Below are positions 12,421 through 24,763 of a stretch of 64,000 nt of DNA, in pieces. The notes below the pieces were generated by a model that saw nothing but the letters and a program-made list of their open reading frames with translations, ran no database searches and was not told the origin of the DNA. Every line of letters starts with the position of its first letter. The first letter of the stretch is position 1. A program made the position numbers and the translations under genes. The DNA is taken from contig BSBK01000760.1 of the NCBI GenBank assembly GCA_027943335.1, positions 1,263,001-1,327,000 on the forward strand, in the 5' to 3' direction. The DNA is from Chamaecyparis obtusa (Eukaryota; Streptophyta; Pinopsida; Cupressales; Cupressaceae).

Positions 12421-14625
12421 TTACAGAAAACTCCAGCACAAATCTCAATCTTGGAGCTTCTAGAGTTGTCCCCTAGACATAAACAAATCCTTGAGGATGC
12501 TTTGCGCATAGAAAATGTCCCCAACAACATAGATATAGACCAATTTCAAGGCATGGTGAATCACATTACTAGCACACATTACCTCTCTTTCTCAAAAGAT
12601 GATGACAAATCCCTAAGCCATCCACACAATCTTGCCCTTCACATTGAAGTAATGATTCATAAAACCTGTGTCAGGCATGTGTTGATAGATGGGGGTGCTG
12701 GGCTAAATATTTGTACTTTAAGTTTGTTAAAAACTTTGGGATATTTAGAGCAAGTGATTGACACTAGAAAGAAGATCACTATAAAGGCCTATGATGAGGC
12801 AGAATGAAGTTCTAAGGGGTTGGCTGTCCTTCCTGTCAGGATTGGCCCAGTTGAAAAAGATATCTTATTCCAAATTGTTGATGTTGGACCCCTTACATAC
12901 AACATTTTATTGGGTAGACCATGGATTCACGACATGCAAGCAGTGCCATCTACCTACCACTAGTGTGTTAAGTTCCCCTACAATGGAGTAGAAATTTGCA
13001 TACTAGGGGATAACACCTTATTAGTTAATTCAATCTCAGCTAATGTTCATGTCCCTCTTAATCAAGAAGTAGAGGATTATCAAGCAACTTTAGCAAATTG
13101 TCAAGACAAGTTTAAATTAGTAGACCTTGGCATGGGGGGGTATCAACTTGACTCTTTTGCAAAAATGCATGTTTCCCCTAGGTCCTATGGAAAGCCTTCA
13201 CAGGAGATGAAACCATCTTCTTTGACAATGACACTATTTGACAAGTTTGTTGAATCCTCAGTACCAATACAAGATGAAAAAGAGGAAGTAGCTATTCAAG
13301 ATTGGATATACAAAGAGGAAAAGTACTAGCACAATGAAAATTTCTCCGCCTCTCCTAAGTCCTATGGGAGAGGATATACTTTTGTCAAGAAGATGGGTTA
13401 TCTAGGATATGGCCCTCTTAGTCACAGGTTAGATGCTAGAGCCAAACCACTCAATCATGATCTTTTTCGACGTAAGTCTAAGAAACCAGTTGGCCTCGGC
13501 TTTATGAACAATAACAAGTGCACTATCCCCATTCATGATAGGTAGGATAGTAAAGATGACATAGAATATGTACCAGATTTGACAAATCAACAAGACATGA
13601 TAGATGATTGGGTACCTTCAACAAATCTCCTTTGGGGAGATTCAAGAGATTTAACAATTGACAGTCCTCCTATCCCAACTATGACAGATAGTGACTATAT
13701 GAATGCTAGATTGACTATGGATAGTGTCTCCATCCCAGCTACGACAGATGGTGATAATTCAAATAATTTTGTGATTGAAAAAATTGTTAGAGGGGAAACT
13801 CTTCCAAACCTTGAGGCTTCTACATCACGAGGCCCCAACAATAATTCAGAAATAGACTCTCATGAGTTTGAATGGGATTCACTCTCAGATGCAATAGTTG
13901 GCTTGGATATGGATGTTGTCCAAGCTTATAGTTCTCAACCTGATGTAGCTGATGAGTCATGTGTTAGATTAGAAGATTGGAACCCACATGTCACATTAGT
14001 AGATGATTCTTCACTTGATAGGATAAATCCTGATTTAGGCACCTTAGAGGGATACTTGACAGACTCCAATTTTGTGATCACCAGAGATGACATCACCTAT
14101 ATCCTTAATATTGAACCAGTCATTAGCCTACCCCTTATTAACCCCAACCTTATTGATTGGTCTCAACATTATCAAGAGCCTCAACTCTTGACATTTCACA
14201 ATGACTATGAGATCACCTGCTATCTAAATGCCATTGAACCTGTAGTCTCTTCCACTAGCGAACCAGCTACCAGTATGATAGAACCTGATATTAAGTACCT
14301 TAGTCACAAGATAAAAAGAAAAGAAAAAAAGAATAAGAGTTCTAATGGTGAAAATCATTGTGTGGCAGTGTCAGAACCAAAAAAAGTAAAAATAAAAGAT
14401 GTATTGAAGGGTGAAAACCTCTTTGAGGCACCTACGGATGAGGTACTTGATAGTCTCCCAAGCTATTTTCAGGATAGATCATCAATATTGGTTGAACCTA
14501 TAGAAGCTGTTAATTTGGGCATAGAAGAGGCTCCAAAAATTGTACACTTGGCTAAATCTTTATCACCTCAAGAAAAGAAAGCCTACACTAAGTTCCTCCA
14601 AAAGAAGAAAATTAATTTTGCATAG
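12421..14625 (+). pseudogene. Tat-A protease, G-patch-like segment and linker
   Basis: The protease is marked by VLIDGGAGLNI near 12690 and by ILLGRPWIHDM near 12910, the conserved end of Tat proteases. A frameshift or stop near 12806 splits it. A Gly-rich segment at 13362-13510 (RGYTFVKKMGYLGYGPL, then GLGF) resembles a G-patch. A 348-codon acidic linker at 13579-14625 follows and matches the linker of Tat-B (both contain LLWG near the start and DMDVV). Its role is unknown. It leads straight into the RT. Confidence 0.85.
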
Positions 14626-16580
14626 ACATATTCAGACATGCTAGGGTTGGACACTAATCTCATTATGCATCATTTGTCCATAGCTCTAGGTGTGAAACCA
14701 GTCAAACAAAAGTTGAGAAAAATGCACCCTCATATAGCTCTTTTAGTGAAAGCTGAATTAGAAAAGCTCCTTGGTGCAGGATTCATTAGAGCCATAGACT
14801 ATGCTGACTGGATTTCTAACATTGTACCTATTTCTAAACATGATAAATCCATCTGAATCTACACAAATTTTAGAGATCTTAACAGAGCATGCCCAAAGGA
14901 TGATTTTCCACTTCCTAACATAGACATGATAGTGGACATGATGCTGGGCTATGAGATCTATTCCTTGATGGATGGTTTTTCTAGGTATAATCAGATCAAG
15001 ATTGCTCCTAAGGATCAGGAAAAGACTACATTCACATGCACATGGGGTACTTATTGTTGGAACATCATGCCCTTTGGATTGAAAAATGTAGGAGCTACTT
15101 ATCAAAGAGCTATGACAACCATCTTCCATGACATGATGCATAAGAATATGGAAGATTATTTGGATGATACCCTCGCTAAGTCTAAGAAAAGAGGAACACA
15201 TCTGGCTGATTTAGAAGTAATTATGGATCACATGGAACAAATTCAACTAAGATTAAACCCAAAAAAGTGTGCATTTGGTGTTACTTCTGGCAAATTATTG
15301 GGATTCATCATTTCAGCCAAAGGGATAGAAGTGGACCCTGAAAAGGTCCAAGCCATTATAGACATGCCACCTCCCAAAAATATCAGTCAAATAAGGAGTC
15401 TTCAAGGATACCTTCAATCCATAAGGAGTTTATTTCACAATTGGCAGATAGAGTGCAACCCTTTAACAAAAACTTACATAAAGGTGTTCAATGTGTCTGG
15501 AATGAGGATTGCCAGAAGAGCATGGATCAAATTAAGGAATACTTGGCAAGTCCTCCCATTTTAATGCCTCCCATTCCAAGAAAACCCCTCATTTCGTATG
15601 TCTTAGCTACTGAATCTTCACTGGGGACATTGTTGGCTCAATTAGATGAACAAGGGAAAGAAAGGGCCATATATTATATTAGCCACACTCTTGTTGCTTA
15701 TGAGGTCCATTATACTAGTATTGAAAAAGCTTGCCTTGCAGTAGTGTTTGCCTCTCAAAAATTGTGACACTATATGCTTGTGCACACCATACACCTCATA
15801 GCAAAAATTGATCCTCTCAAATAATTGCTCAGTAAAGCCACTCTCATGGGTAGACTTGCTAAATGGATGATGATTCTTTCTAAATTTGACATAGAGTATA
15901 TTCAGTGCAAGGCAATCAAAGGCTAGGTTATTGTAGATCAACTGGCTAATTTCCCAATTCAAGATAATATGCCCATTCAAGTCAATTTCCCAAATGAACA
16001 TCTTATGTACATGACTAAGATATCCTAGAAACTATTCTTTGATGGTTCCTACATGCAAAACGGTTCTGGAGCTAGTGTGTTGTTTGTCTCTCCTCATGGG
16101 TACACTATTCCCAAATCTTACAAGTTACTCTTCCCATGCACAAACAACATAGTTGAATATGAGGCTTTAACAAATGGACTAAAAATGGCTATAGAGTGGA
16201 ATATCATAGAACTACATATCTATGGGGATTCTCAGCTGATCATCAATCAAGTCAATGAGCAATACCAAACAAAAGATGACAAGTTGATACCTTACAAAAA
16301 AATGGTTGATTCATTAAGACGGTACTTTACTTTTGTCACCTTTCAGCAAATCCTTAGGGCTAAGAATGAAGTAGCTGATGCTATGGCCACCCTTGCTTCA
16401 CTTCTTCAGTTAGAGGAACATGAGTCCGGATATGAATTCCTGGTGAAAGAGCTATGTTATCCCATTTATGACTCTCAAGAAAGCCATGTCATTTGTACCC
16501 TTGTCAATCATGAATCCTCCCGCTATGGTGCTATTTACTCATATCTCCATGATGGCATCATCCCCGACACATTTAACTAA
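14626..16580 (+). pseudogene. Tat-A reverse transcriptase, RNase H and archaeal-like RNase H
   Basis: RT shows FRDLNRACPKDDFPLPNID, MPFGLKNVGATYQRAM and the catalytic YLDD near 15160. A TGA at about 14854 falls where relatives have Arg in the first motif. The Ty3 RNase H lies at about 15550-15960 (AIYYISHTLVAYE, YTSIEKACLA). The aRH follows at about 16030-16400 with FFDGS, NIVEYEAL, IYGDSQL and ADAMATLAS, giving the D-E-D-D residues. A frameshift sits near 15430-15450, between RT and RH. Together these copy the RNA genome into DNA. Confidence 0.92.
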
Positions 16581-17775
16581 TCTGAAAGAAGAAACCTTGT
16601 CTGTAATGCCTCTCGTCATTCCCTCATCTTTGGTGATTTGTATAGGAGGGGTCTAGATGGGACACTTCTTAGGTGCTTAGAAAAGGAGGAATCTAATCAA
16701 GCGCTAGTTGACATCCATGAGGGCATATGTGGGGGACATTCTAATGGTCTTTCCATGGCTTGAAGGTTGCTCAGGGTAGGATACTATTGGCCCACGATGC
16801 AGATAGATGTGATAGATTTTGCCAAGTCTTGTGAAAAATGTCAGAAACATGGACCCCTGATACATGCTCCAAATAGGGAGCTAATTCCTTCTATATCTCA
16901 CTAGCCATTTTAGCGATGTTCCTTTGACCTTTTTGGGCAGATTCATCTGAACTCATCAGGTGCACATAAGTTCATTATCACTGCTACTAACTACTTCACA
17001 AAATGGGTAGAGGGTATTCCACTTTCTATTGCCTCAGGCAAGACAATGTCTTTATTCATTTTAAACCATATCATCTATCAATATGTAGTGCCATCTAAGA
17101 TCATCACTGACAATGGAGGTCAGTTTAAAAACTAGGACCTTACACAACTATGCCAAAGATTTAAGATAAAGCAACATTGGTCCTCCATTTACTTCCCGCA
17201 AGGAATGGTCAGGTAGAGGCTTCAAATAAAACCATTCTCAAGATTTTACATAGAATAGTTCATAAGAATGGTAGAGATGGCACCTACAAATAAACCCAGC
17301 CTTGTGGGCCTATAGAACAAGTATTCATACTCCAACTGGGGCTACTCCTTTTTCCCTCACATATGGCATTGAAGCAGTGTTACCTTTAGAGGTTGAGATT
17401 CCATCACTTAGAGTCTCTCTCAAAGGTCTAGTTATAGATCAAGATTATTGTGCCATGAGATTACAAGAATTGGAACTTCTGGATGAAAAGTGTAAAGCAT
17501 TATTTGACCATATGAGGGTCTACCAAAAGCAGATGTCCAAGGCATTCAACAAAAAGGTTCACCCTAGAGAATTCCAAGTAGGAGATCTTGTCCTGCAAGA
17601 GAATCCTAAGAACCAACAAAATAGAGAACAAAAGGGAAAATTTGAACCTAATTGGCTTGGACCCTACATTATCATAGCAACTTTTAGTACAGGTGCTTAT
17701 TTACTATCTACTAAAGAGGGGGAGCAACTCCTTGAGCCTATCAATGTTTTGCACCTGAAGAAGTTCTATCCTTGA
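16581..17775 (+). pseudogene. Tat-A integrase
   Basis: The zinc finger is present as IHEGICGGH and SCEKCQKHG (16710-16850). The core follows with ATNYFTKW and ITDNGGQF. A frameshift near 17190 then moves the final Glu motif (NGQVEASNK) to another frame. The last 157 codons (17302-17775) form an open frame with AYRTSIHTPTGATPF, FQVGDLVL and NWLGPYII, ending in HLKKFYP. Stops near 16762, 16904, 16915 and 17135 confirm decay. Confidence 0.9.
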
Positions 17776-17944
17776 TGCCCATTCTGTCTGGGGGCATCCT
17801 TTGTATATACCTTATTGATACTAAAAAAATTCCAAAAAAATTCATATATGATGATGAAAAAAACACAAAAAAAATAAAAAATTCAAAAAACACAAAAAAA
17901 TAAAAAATTCAAAAAATTCAAAAGAAAAATAGAAAAAGTGCCTT

Positions 17945-17968
17945 GGTGAAAACCTAGAAACAAGCACC
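17945..17968 (+). other. conserved 3' UTR stem-loop, Tat-A copy 1 (weakened)
   Basis: Outer stem GGTG/CACC and the AAAA bulge are intact. The inner stem CCTA/CAAG has two mismatches and the loop is GAAA. Confidence 0.6.
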
Positions 17969-18024
17969 TTGGTAGTAAAAAATACAAAAAAATTATAAAA
18001 AGTCCTAAAAAAATTCTTTCAAGT

Positions 18025-18048
18025 GGTGAAAACCTGGAAACGGGCGCT
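18025..18048 (+). other. conserved 3' UTR stem-loop, Tat-A copy 2
   Basis: Outer stem GGTG/CGCT, bulge AAAA, inner stem CCTG/CGGG and loop GAAA. All eight pairs form if G-U is allowed. Confidence 0.75.
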
Positions 18049-19688
18049 ACTTGAGGCCTTCGCACCCCTATTTCTTAGCATGCATCCTCGACACTTAGCC
18101 TTTCTCCATCATGCCTTGTCCTTGTTGCCTTGGTTTGGAATTGGTCTTTGTCTTTGTCTAGGGGGCATCACTGTGTTAGCTTTGGTCTCTTGGATATGCT
18201 TGTCTTTAGGACACCTCACAAATGGTGTTTTTCAACACCAATCCAACTGTGTTTTTCAACACAACCCTTGGCATCGAGTGTTTCTCAACACTTATCAGTT
18301 TGGTCTTACCCAGTTTTGTAAAGTGATCTTACTTTCTTGCAAGCATTCAATCCTTATCCTCGAAACTTAGTATCAGTTAACACACTTAAATTTTTAAACA
18401 CAACACTTAATGCTTGAGTTATGTCATGATCTTTTCTTTGTGTGCTGATTGTTATTGATTTTCATTGAACATCCTTGTCTAATAAGTCTCTCCATGATGT
18501 GTAGCTAGAGGACTTGGGGCATGGGGCATGTTTTTATTTTCTTACTACTTGTGGGTGTGGTCTTGAAACTCTAGAGTGTCTCTTGTTGTTCCCTCGAGAC
18601 ACTTAGGAGATTTGAGACATCATCCTTGACAATTTTTGCACAACCGTTCTTATGGTCATCCTGGCATTTAGGCCTTGATGCGAGTGTAGTTTTGCTACAT
18701 TAAATTGGGTAAGCTAACATTGCAGTCATCTTGACCTTTATGTCCTTGATGCTCGTGTTAGAATCTTTCCACATTCCAATCTGATATAAATCACATTCAT
18801 ATCTTCATAGTTGCATTTGTGACTAGTGATGATTGTGAGATCATCCAATGTCGGGTAATAATGGCCCTATGATGAAAATAAGTTCTCTTACATTCCCTAA
18901 TGAATGATGAACACAAAAATCCTATATTACCCTATTGCAAGTACACCGTTGCATTTCCATGTAGCTTGCATTATTTAGACTTCATGTTAAATTTGCACTT
19001 TTAGGCTGCATTATGAGTTTGAGAGGGTTTCCTTCATCTTTCTTGTGGACCTTTAGTCAACTGTGGTCACATTTTGATTTTCATCTCCTTATCTTCTTTC
19101 ATGATCTCAATCGAAATTCCGTATCTTAAACAGTTGATTGATTTTGGGGCATCCTCTTTCTTGGGGAAAATTCTATTTCTTCTCTCCATTTCTTTCCATT
19201 TCTTCCAAACTTCTATCTTCCATTCATTTTCACCCCACTTCTTTTCTTCTAATTCAACCTTGGGGCATAATCTTTCTTGGTAAGCTACCTTAGTTCTATG
19301 ATTCTTATATCTTTCATCTTACATCAAGAACCTTATCTTTAGTTCGATTCGATCAAATTTATCAATTTACTATTTCTCCTCTATCTCATTTCGATTTCAA
19401 TCACAAGGGGGCAGTACCTACCAAACTTCAATGCTTGATTCAGCTTTATCAAATTTATCAATTGCTTCTCTTGGGGCAACCTTGCTTGAGATCCTTATCT
19501 CTTATTTGAGATTTGACAATTACCTATTCATAGGTGTTGGCCTTGTCTTTTTCAATCTGCTTATCTATGTCCTGATGTGTTCCCATCCGTCGAACACACA
19601 TCTGAGTTGTTTTGTGATCCCAAATTGATCTCACATTATGACTTCATTCTTTGAATACATGTGTTCCTAGATCGATCACACATTAGTC

Positions 19689-19701
19689 AAAGAGGGGCAA
19701 A
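19689..19701 (+). other. Tat-A polypurine tract
   Basis: AAAGAGGGGCAAA abuts the TGTATG start of the 3' LTR. The same tract precedes the Tat-C LTR, and Tat-B has AAAGAGGGGAAAA. Confidence 0.9.
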
Positions 19702-20882
19702 TGTATGCACCCTGAAATGGTCACCTAGACTTTGGGCACCATTTATTCAATTTGTCAAAATCAATTCCTGAATCAATGATTGCCATATATTCAATTCAAT
19801 CTTTTTGATCAAATCATAATTATTTCAATCATTTCAATAATCTCCTAAGGTTTAATCATGTCATCAATAGTTTTATTTAATTAAAAGAAATAAATCCCTT
19901 TTAAATAAATAAAATAATGTTATTTAATTGAAATTAATATTCCTTAAATGAAATAATATTATTTAATTAAAATCCATTTTTAATTAAATGATTTTATTTT
20001 ATTTAATTAATATTCATCTTTAAATTATATAATCTTATTTTATTTTATTACAAGAGATATTATTCTTTTAAAATAAATAAAATATTCTCTCAAAAGATCT
20101 CTTGTGATGAAAAAGGAAACAAGCTAAATAAAAAATAAATGAAAAAAATGAAATTCCTTTTTCCTACAAACTTTCTAAAAATGAGATTTGTTTCCTCTTT
20201 TCCATTTATCCCACATTGTTCTTGGGGATACATTCAATTCCTCATTTTTCTATATAAGGAGCCCTCTCCTTCTCAATTAAAGAATCCAGAATTTTCATAT
20301 TGTTATTATGCTGCAATTTTCATTAGAGCTTTTGAGATCATCATTTAGCTTGCACATTTACATTTTAGTTTAATATTGCATTTTAGTTTAATTTTCATAA
20401 TAGATTGATTAGCAAAGTAGTTCATTTGTTGCATTGCAATCATATAGTTTAAAATAGTTTACTTCTTGCAATCATATAGTTTAATTTTATTTGCATGCAT
20501 GAACTAGATTCGATGGATATTAGCATGCTTGCTATTCATCTTTGAATCTCTCTTTCCAAGGTGTACTTGCATGGGTTGACCAGGTCAATCTGAGGGCCTT
20601 ATAATCAATCCCTTCACATACCTGAATAGAGAGCTATGAGTTGATTTGTGAGGGCTCATTCTTGAGTCTCCTTGGAAGAACTCGATTCAATGGAGATTAG
20701 CATTCTTACTTCTCCTCCTTGAATCTCTCATTCTGTGGTGTACTTGCATGGGTTCAATCTGAGGGCCTCATAGAAACCCATGCACTCCACAGATAAAGAG
20801 CTATGGATCGATATCTGAGAGCTCATTATTGAGTATTCTTGGATGCAAGGATTCATAGTAGTGTGATCATTTTCAGTTCACA
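19702..20882 (+). repeat. Tat-A 3' LTR (1181 bp)
   Basis: The LTR runs from TGTATGCACC to TTCAGTTCACA. It has an AT-rich part with many TTAATTAAA blocks (19850-20060) and a TATATAAGG promoter box at 20251-20259. Its last 340 bases match 5794-6136. Confidence 0.93.
20251..20259 (+). promoter_or_regulatory. Tat-A LTR TATA box
   Basis: TATATAAGG lies in the LTR with GAGCCCTCTCC just downstream, as in the other Tat LTRs here. The 5' counterpart lies outside the window. Confidence 0.65.
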
Positions 20883-21547
20883 TATTTATTACCATGGACT
20901 AAAGCTTTTTTGGTTGTTTCACTTTTAGGTTCTATCTTCAAACTTGAGATCTTGAATGCTAAAATCTTTCTGATTAAGGTCTCTCTTTTGAAATCTTTTG
21001 AAAATTGCATAGTCTCATCTAGGATGTGTATCTTGTTCTCATATTCTGGTGTCAGAGTAGTCATCAACTTATCCATTATGTCTTCTTCAAAAATTTCTCC
21101 ACCATTATTTCTGATTCTTGCAACTACTTTATTAATCCTTTGATTGTAGGCTCTACTGTTCTCTTCAGGTAGCATCTCCAATGTATTGTACTTTTTCTTC
21201 CATGTCTTTCTATGCACATTCTTGTCTTGGATATTTCCTTCAAACATGTCTTCTAGATACTTCCATATCTTGTAGACTTTATCTACTTTCTTAATCTTTG
21301 AAAACTCACTATCAGACAAGGTGCTGATAAGGGATTCTTTGGCAATAGCATTTTGAGTGAACATTTCCTTTTGCTTAAGAGTTGCATCTTCCTTTACAAG
21401 ATCTGATAAAGAAGGAATTTGAACTTCCTTAGTAGCTACTTCAAAAATCTCAAAGGCAATGCATTGCAAATGTGTCATCATTTTGTTCTTCCAAACTAGA
21501 TAGTTCTCTCCATCAAAATTAGGACTTTTTTTTCTAAATAAGGCCAT
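20883..21547 (-). pseudogene. Copia-E1 gag, truncated by Tat-A
   Basis: A 220-codon open frame starts MALFRKKSPNFDGENY and belongs to the copia gag (UBN2-like) family, with KIWKYLEDMFEG and LEMLPEENSRAYNQRI. No stop interrupts it, so the loss is by truncation. The zinc knuckle and pol parts are absent. The E2 copy nearby is clearly related. Confidence 0.88.
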
Positions 21548-21590
21548 CTGATCAACCTCAAGTTGTTATACTTTCTCTCTAAGGCACTTG

Positions 21591-21602
21591 GCTCTAATAC
21601 CA
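21591..21602 (-). promoter_or_regulatory. Copia-E1 primer binding site
   Basis: The minus strand reads TGGTATTAGAGC, one base off the Met-tRNA complement, next to the LTR end. Confidence 0.85.
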
Positions 21603-21605
21603 AAT

Positions 21606-22909
21606 TATTAGGAATAGTCCCAAGAGATAACTGAGAGGGGGGGGGCTGAACCAGTTATCTACAAGATTCAATTCTTTATCCAATTAAGTATAGAAGAACA
21701 TTAAGCATAAATACAATATGAGAACACTTAACACAACACCATAATTTTGGTTATGGGGAAACCCAAATAGGTAAAAACACTGGTGGGAATTAGCACCCAC
21801 TATGAGCTCCACTAGAGTATAATGATCCCTGTTAGAAGATCTTACAACCCTATTAGGAGTTGAGATTTAAAATGCATTAAGTAAAATGACCTAGTCAAAG
21901 GTTAGACCCTATTAGGAGTCTTTTAAAATTAACCCTGTTAGGGGTAAGGACACACTATCTGGGAGTACACTACTCAAAGGGGTGAAGGTTGCAACCTTCT
22001 ATTTAACAAATACACACACTATCTGGATCTTGGTGAACTTTGAGTTAGACCTGATATCTGGATTAGTTCCAATGAATATCATACACTTCATTCTTAGTCA
22101 CATAGACCTTCTAATGATGGCTCAATACTTCACACCTTCTGCTCTTCTCTTATCTTTCAACTATCTACCATGCTTAGCAATCACAACTTGACCGACTTTA
22201 AGTATATTTCTCCAAATGATATAATCAAGTTAGCCTATTAGAAATTCCTTGAAATCATATTAGATAAACAATATAACTCTCCAACAACATCTCCAATGGC
22301 TATACTAAGCACACAACGCAAATTATGATCGTGTAACTCCATATGAGTAGACACGTCACTTCAAACTGTCAGCTCCACTAAATTAATTGATACTTTCTTC
22401 TCATGCTAAAATACATCATGTGCTCTTAATAAAAAATTATTAACTCTTCTCCAAACATGAATCCAAACATGCATATCAAAATAATAGGTGCAACTACTAC
22501 AATAATGAAAACAATGTCGGCTCCATTAGATAAACTTAGGAAATTGTAATTGACTATTGGAAACTTCATAACTCAACCTGTACTACACATCTAACTCTAT
22601 GTCCATGAACATAGCTTCACTAACATGTCTACAACATAAATATAAATGTGAAAGGCTCCATTAAAACCATACTACAAATCACATACAAAATTCTTCTTGG
22701 GACCTGTTAGGAACAATACTAATACAAACAACTATATTATTGTCTTCACTCAGAATCAACCTTTGTATCTATGATATCATGTTGATAACATAACTAGGAA
22801 CCATATGCTCAAGACTCTCTCCATTAGGCTTCCAAGAATAGTGCTTACCATATGTTGTCATCAATGACAAACATACAGTCAACACTGGCTTGCTGGCAAA
22901 TCTCCAACA
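21606..22909 (-). repeat. Copia-E1 5' LTR (1304 bp)
   Basis: It aligns throughout with 23459-24763. It starts TGTTGGAGATTTG on the minus strand and ends CCTAATA, where E2 keeps CCTAACA. A C-tract stem-loop sits at 21626-21659. Confidence 0.9.
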
Positions 22910-23401
22910 AGTAGTCATCAACTTATCCATTATGTCTTCTTCCAAAATTTCTCCACCATTGTTCCTGATTCCTACAACTGATTCATTAATTCTTTGATTT
23001 TAGGCTTTTATGTTCTCTTTAGGTAGCATATCCAATGTGTTGTATTGTTTCTTCCATGTCTTTCTGCATGCATTCTTGGCTTGGATGTCTCCTTCAAACA
23101 TGTCTTCTAGATACTTCCATATCTTGTAGGCTTTATCGACTTTCTTGATCTCTGAAAACTCAATGTCAGATAAGGTGCTGATAAGGGCTTCTTTGGCAAT
23201 ATCATTTTGAGTGAACATCTCCTTTTTCTTAAGAGTTGCATTTTCCTTTGCAAGATCTAATAAAGAGGGAATCTGAACTTCTTTAGTGGCTACTTCAAAA
23301 ATCTCAAAAGAAATGCACTGCAAATGTGTTGTCATTTTGTTCTTCCAGTCTAGATAATTCTCTCCATCAAACTTAGGACTTTCTTTTCTAAAGAATACCA
23401 T
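22910..23401 (-). pseudogene. Copia-E2 gag, truncated by Copia-E1
   Basis: The frame starts MVFFRKESPKFDGENY and follows E1 gag closely (KIWKYLEDMFEG). A TAA near 22998 replaces the Tyr of E1, and the frame then continues to NNGGEILEEDIMDKL and the breakpoint at 22910. Confidence 0.87.
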
Positions 23402-23443
23402 CTGATCAACCTCAAGCTGTTAAAATTTCTCTCTGAGGCACTT

Positions 23444-23456
23444 GACTCTAATACCA
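23444..23456 (-). promoter_or_regulatory. Copia-E2 primer binding site
   Basis: The minus strand reads TGGTATTAGAGTC directly after the LTR end, sharing the T of E1 at position 7. Confidence 0.83.
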
Positions 23457-23458
23457 AT

Positions 23459-24763
23459 TGTTAGGAATAGTCCCAAGAGATAACTAAGAGGGGGGGGAGT
23501 GAATCAGTTATCTCCAAGATTCAATTCTTTATCCAATTAAGTACAAAATAACATTAAGAACATACATAATATGATAACACTTAACCAAAAACCATAATTT
23601 GGTTATGGGGAAACCCAAATAAGTAAAAACCCTAGTGGGAATTAACACCCACTATAAATTGCACTAGAGTATAATGATCCCTGTTAGAAGATCTTACGAC
23701 CTTGTTAGGAGTTGATCTTTACAATGTATGAAGTACAATGACCTACTCAAAGGTTAGACCCTATTAGGAGTCTTTTACAGTTAACCTTGTTAAAGGTGAT
23801 GACACACTATTCAAGAGAACACTACTCAAATGGTGAAGGTTGCAACCTTCTGCATAACAGATACACACTATATCTGGATCTAGAAAAATTGGAAACTAGA
23901 CCTACTGTCTTGATTAGTTCCAATTAATAGCATATACTCTCTTCTTCTTCACATAGATCTTCAACTGATGATTGAATGTCTTAGTACATTCGAATCTTTT
24001 TCTTTGCTCTCACAATCTCAATCACACTTAGCAATCACAACTCACTGGCTATACTTATCTTCTTCCAAATGATATAATCAAGTTAACCTATTAGAACCTT
24101 CTTGAAATCATATTAGAAAAACAATATAACTCTTTTCTAACATCTCCTATGGATAAACCAAGCAAGCAACACAAATAGGATTGTGCAACTCAATATGAGT
24201 AGACACATCACTTCACACAGTCAGTTCCACCAAATTAACTAAAACTTTATTCTCATCTTGAAATATGTTATGCACTCTTAAAAAAACATTCTTAACTCAT
24301 CACCAAACACTAATCCAAACAAGCATATCAAAATGATAGGTACAACTACTAAAACAATATAAACAATGTCGGCTCCATTAGACAAACTCCAGAAACTATA
24401 ATTGGCAAATAGAAACATCATTACTCCATTTGTACTACATAGATAACTCTGCATCCATGAAAATAGCATCATAAACATGTCTTCTACATAAATATGAATG
24501 TGTAAGGCTCCATCATAACCATACTAAAAATTCACATACAAAACTCTGCCTATAGTACTGTCAGGAATACTACTAATGTAAACAACTGCACAACTGTCTG
24601 TCTTCAAAATCAACCTCTATGTCTATGATATCATGATAATAACATATCTAAGAAGCATATGCTCAAGGATCTCTACATAAGTCTTCAATGCACATTGCTT
24701 ACCATATGTTGTCATCAATGACAAACATATAGTCAACATTGGCTTGCTAGAAAAACTCCAACA
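23459..24763 (-). repeat. Copia-E2 5' LTR (1305 bp)
   Basis: It is bounded by TGTTGGAGTTTTT and CCTAACA on the minus strand. A C-tract stem-loop with a perfect GATAACT/AGTTATC stem lies at 23479-23512. Confidence 0.9.

Larger units (their letters stand above)
17776..19688 (+). other. Tat-A 3' untranslated region
   Basis: This is non-coding sequence of 1.9 kb between pol and the polypurine tract. It starts with A-rich spacers holding two copies of the conserved stem-loop. Then come segments shared with Tat-B, for example GGTGTTTTTCAACACCA near 18222, CATCTTGACC near 18727 and a pyrimidine-rich tract at 19070-19280 that ends toward the PPT. Confidence 0.75.
5794..20882 (+). mobile_element. Tat-A: Ty3/gypsy element of the Tat type
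   Basis: The element has LTR-leader-gag-PR-RT-RH-aRH-INT-3' UTR-LTR on the plus strand. The second, archaeal-like RNase H between RH and INT is the known mark of the Tat lineage. The 5' LTR is cut by Copia-F and its left part lies outside the window. The 3' LTR is complete. Coding regions have stops at many Gln and Arg positions plus some frameshifts, so the copy is dead. It is inserted in the gag of Copia-E1. Confidence 0.93.
20883..22909 (-). mobile_element. Copia-E1: 5' part of a copia element
   Basis: On the minus strand it has a complete 5' LTR, the Met-tRNA primer site and the start of gag. At 20883 it stops exactly at the end of the Tat-A LTR. The right edge of its LTR abuts E2 gag sequence at 22910. 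Both edges fit nested insertion. The rest of E1 should lie left of Tat-A, outside the window. Confidence 0.88.
22910..24763 (-). mobile_element. Copia-E2: 5' part of a copia element
   Basis: It has the same structure and family as E1: LTR, primer site and partial gag. The gag is cut at 22910, where the E1 LTR begins. AGTAG (22910-22914) is the expected target duplication, and its partner should lie left of the window. Confidence 0.87.

Noticed and set aside
17773..17800. Hairpin GATGCCC/GGGGCATC just after Tat-A pol as a twelfth copy of the stem-loop
   Set aside because: It lacks the A4 bulge and two-stem plan, and Tat-B has no counterpart.
19850..20060. TTAATTAAA blocks as an origin or matrix-attachment region
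   Set aside because: The same AT-rich blocks occur in all Tat LTRs here and are explained as LTR sequence.
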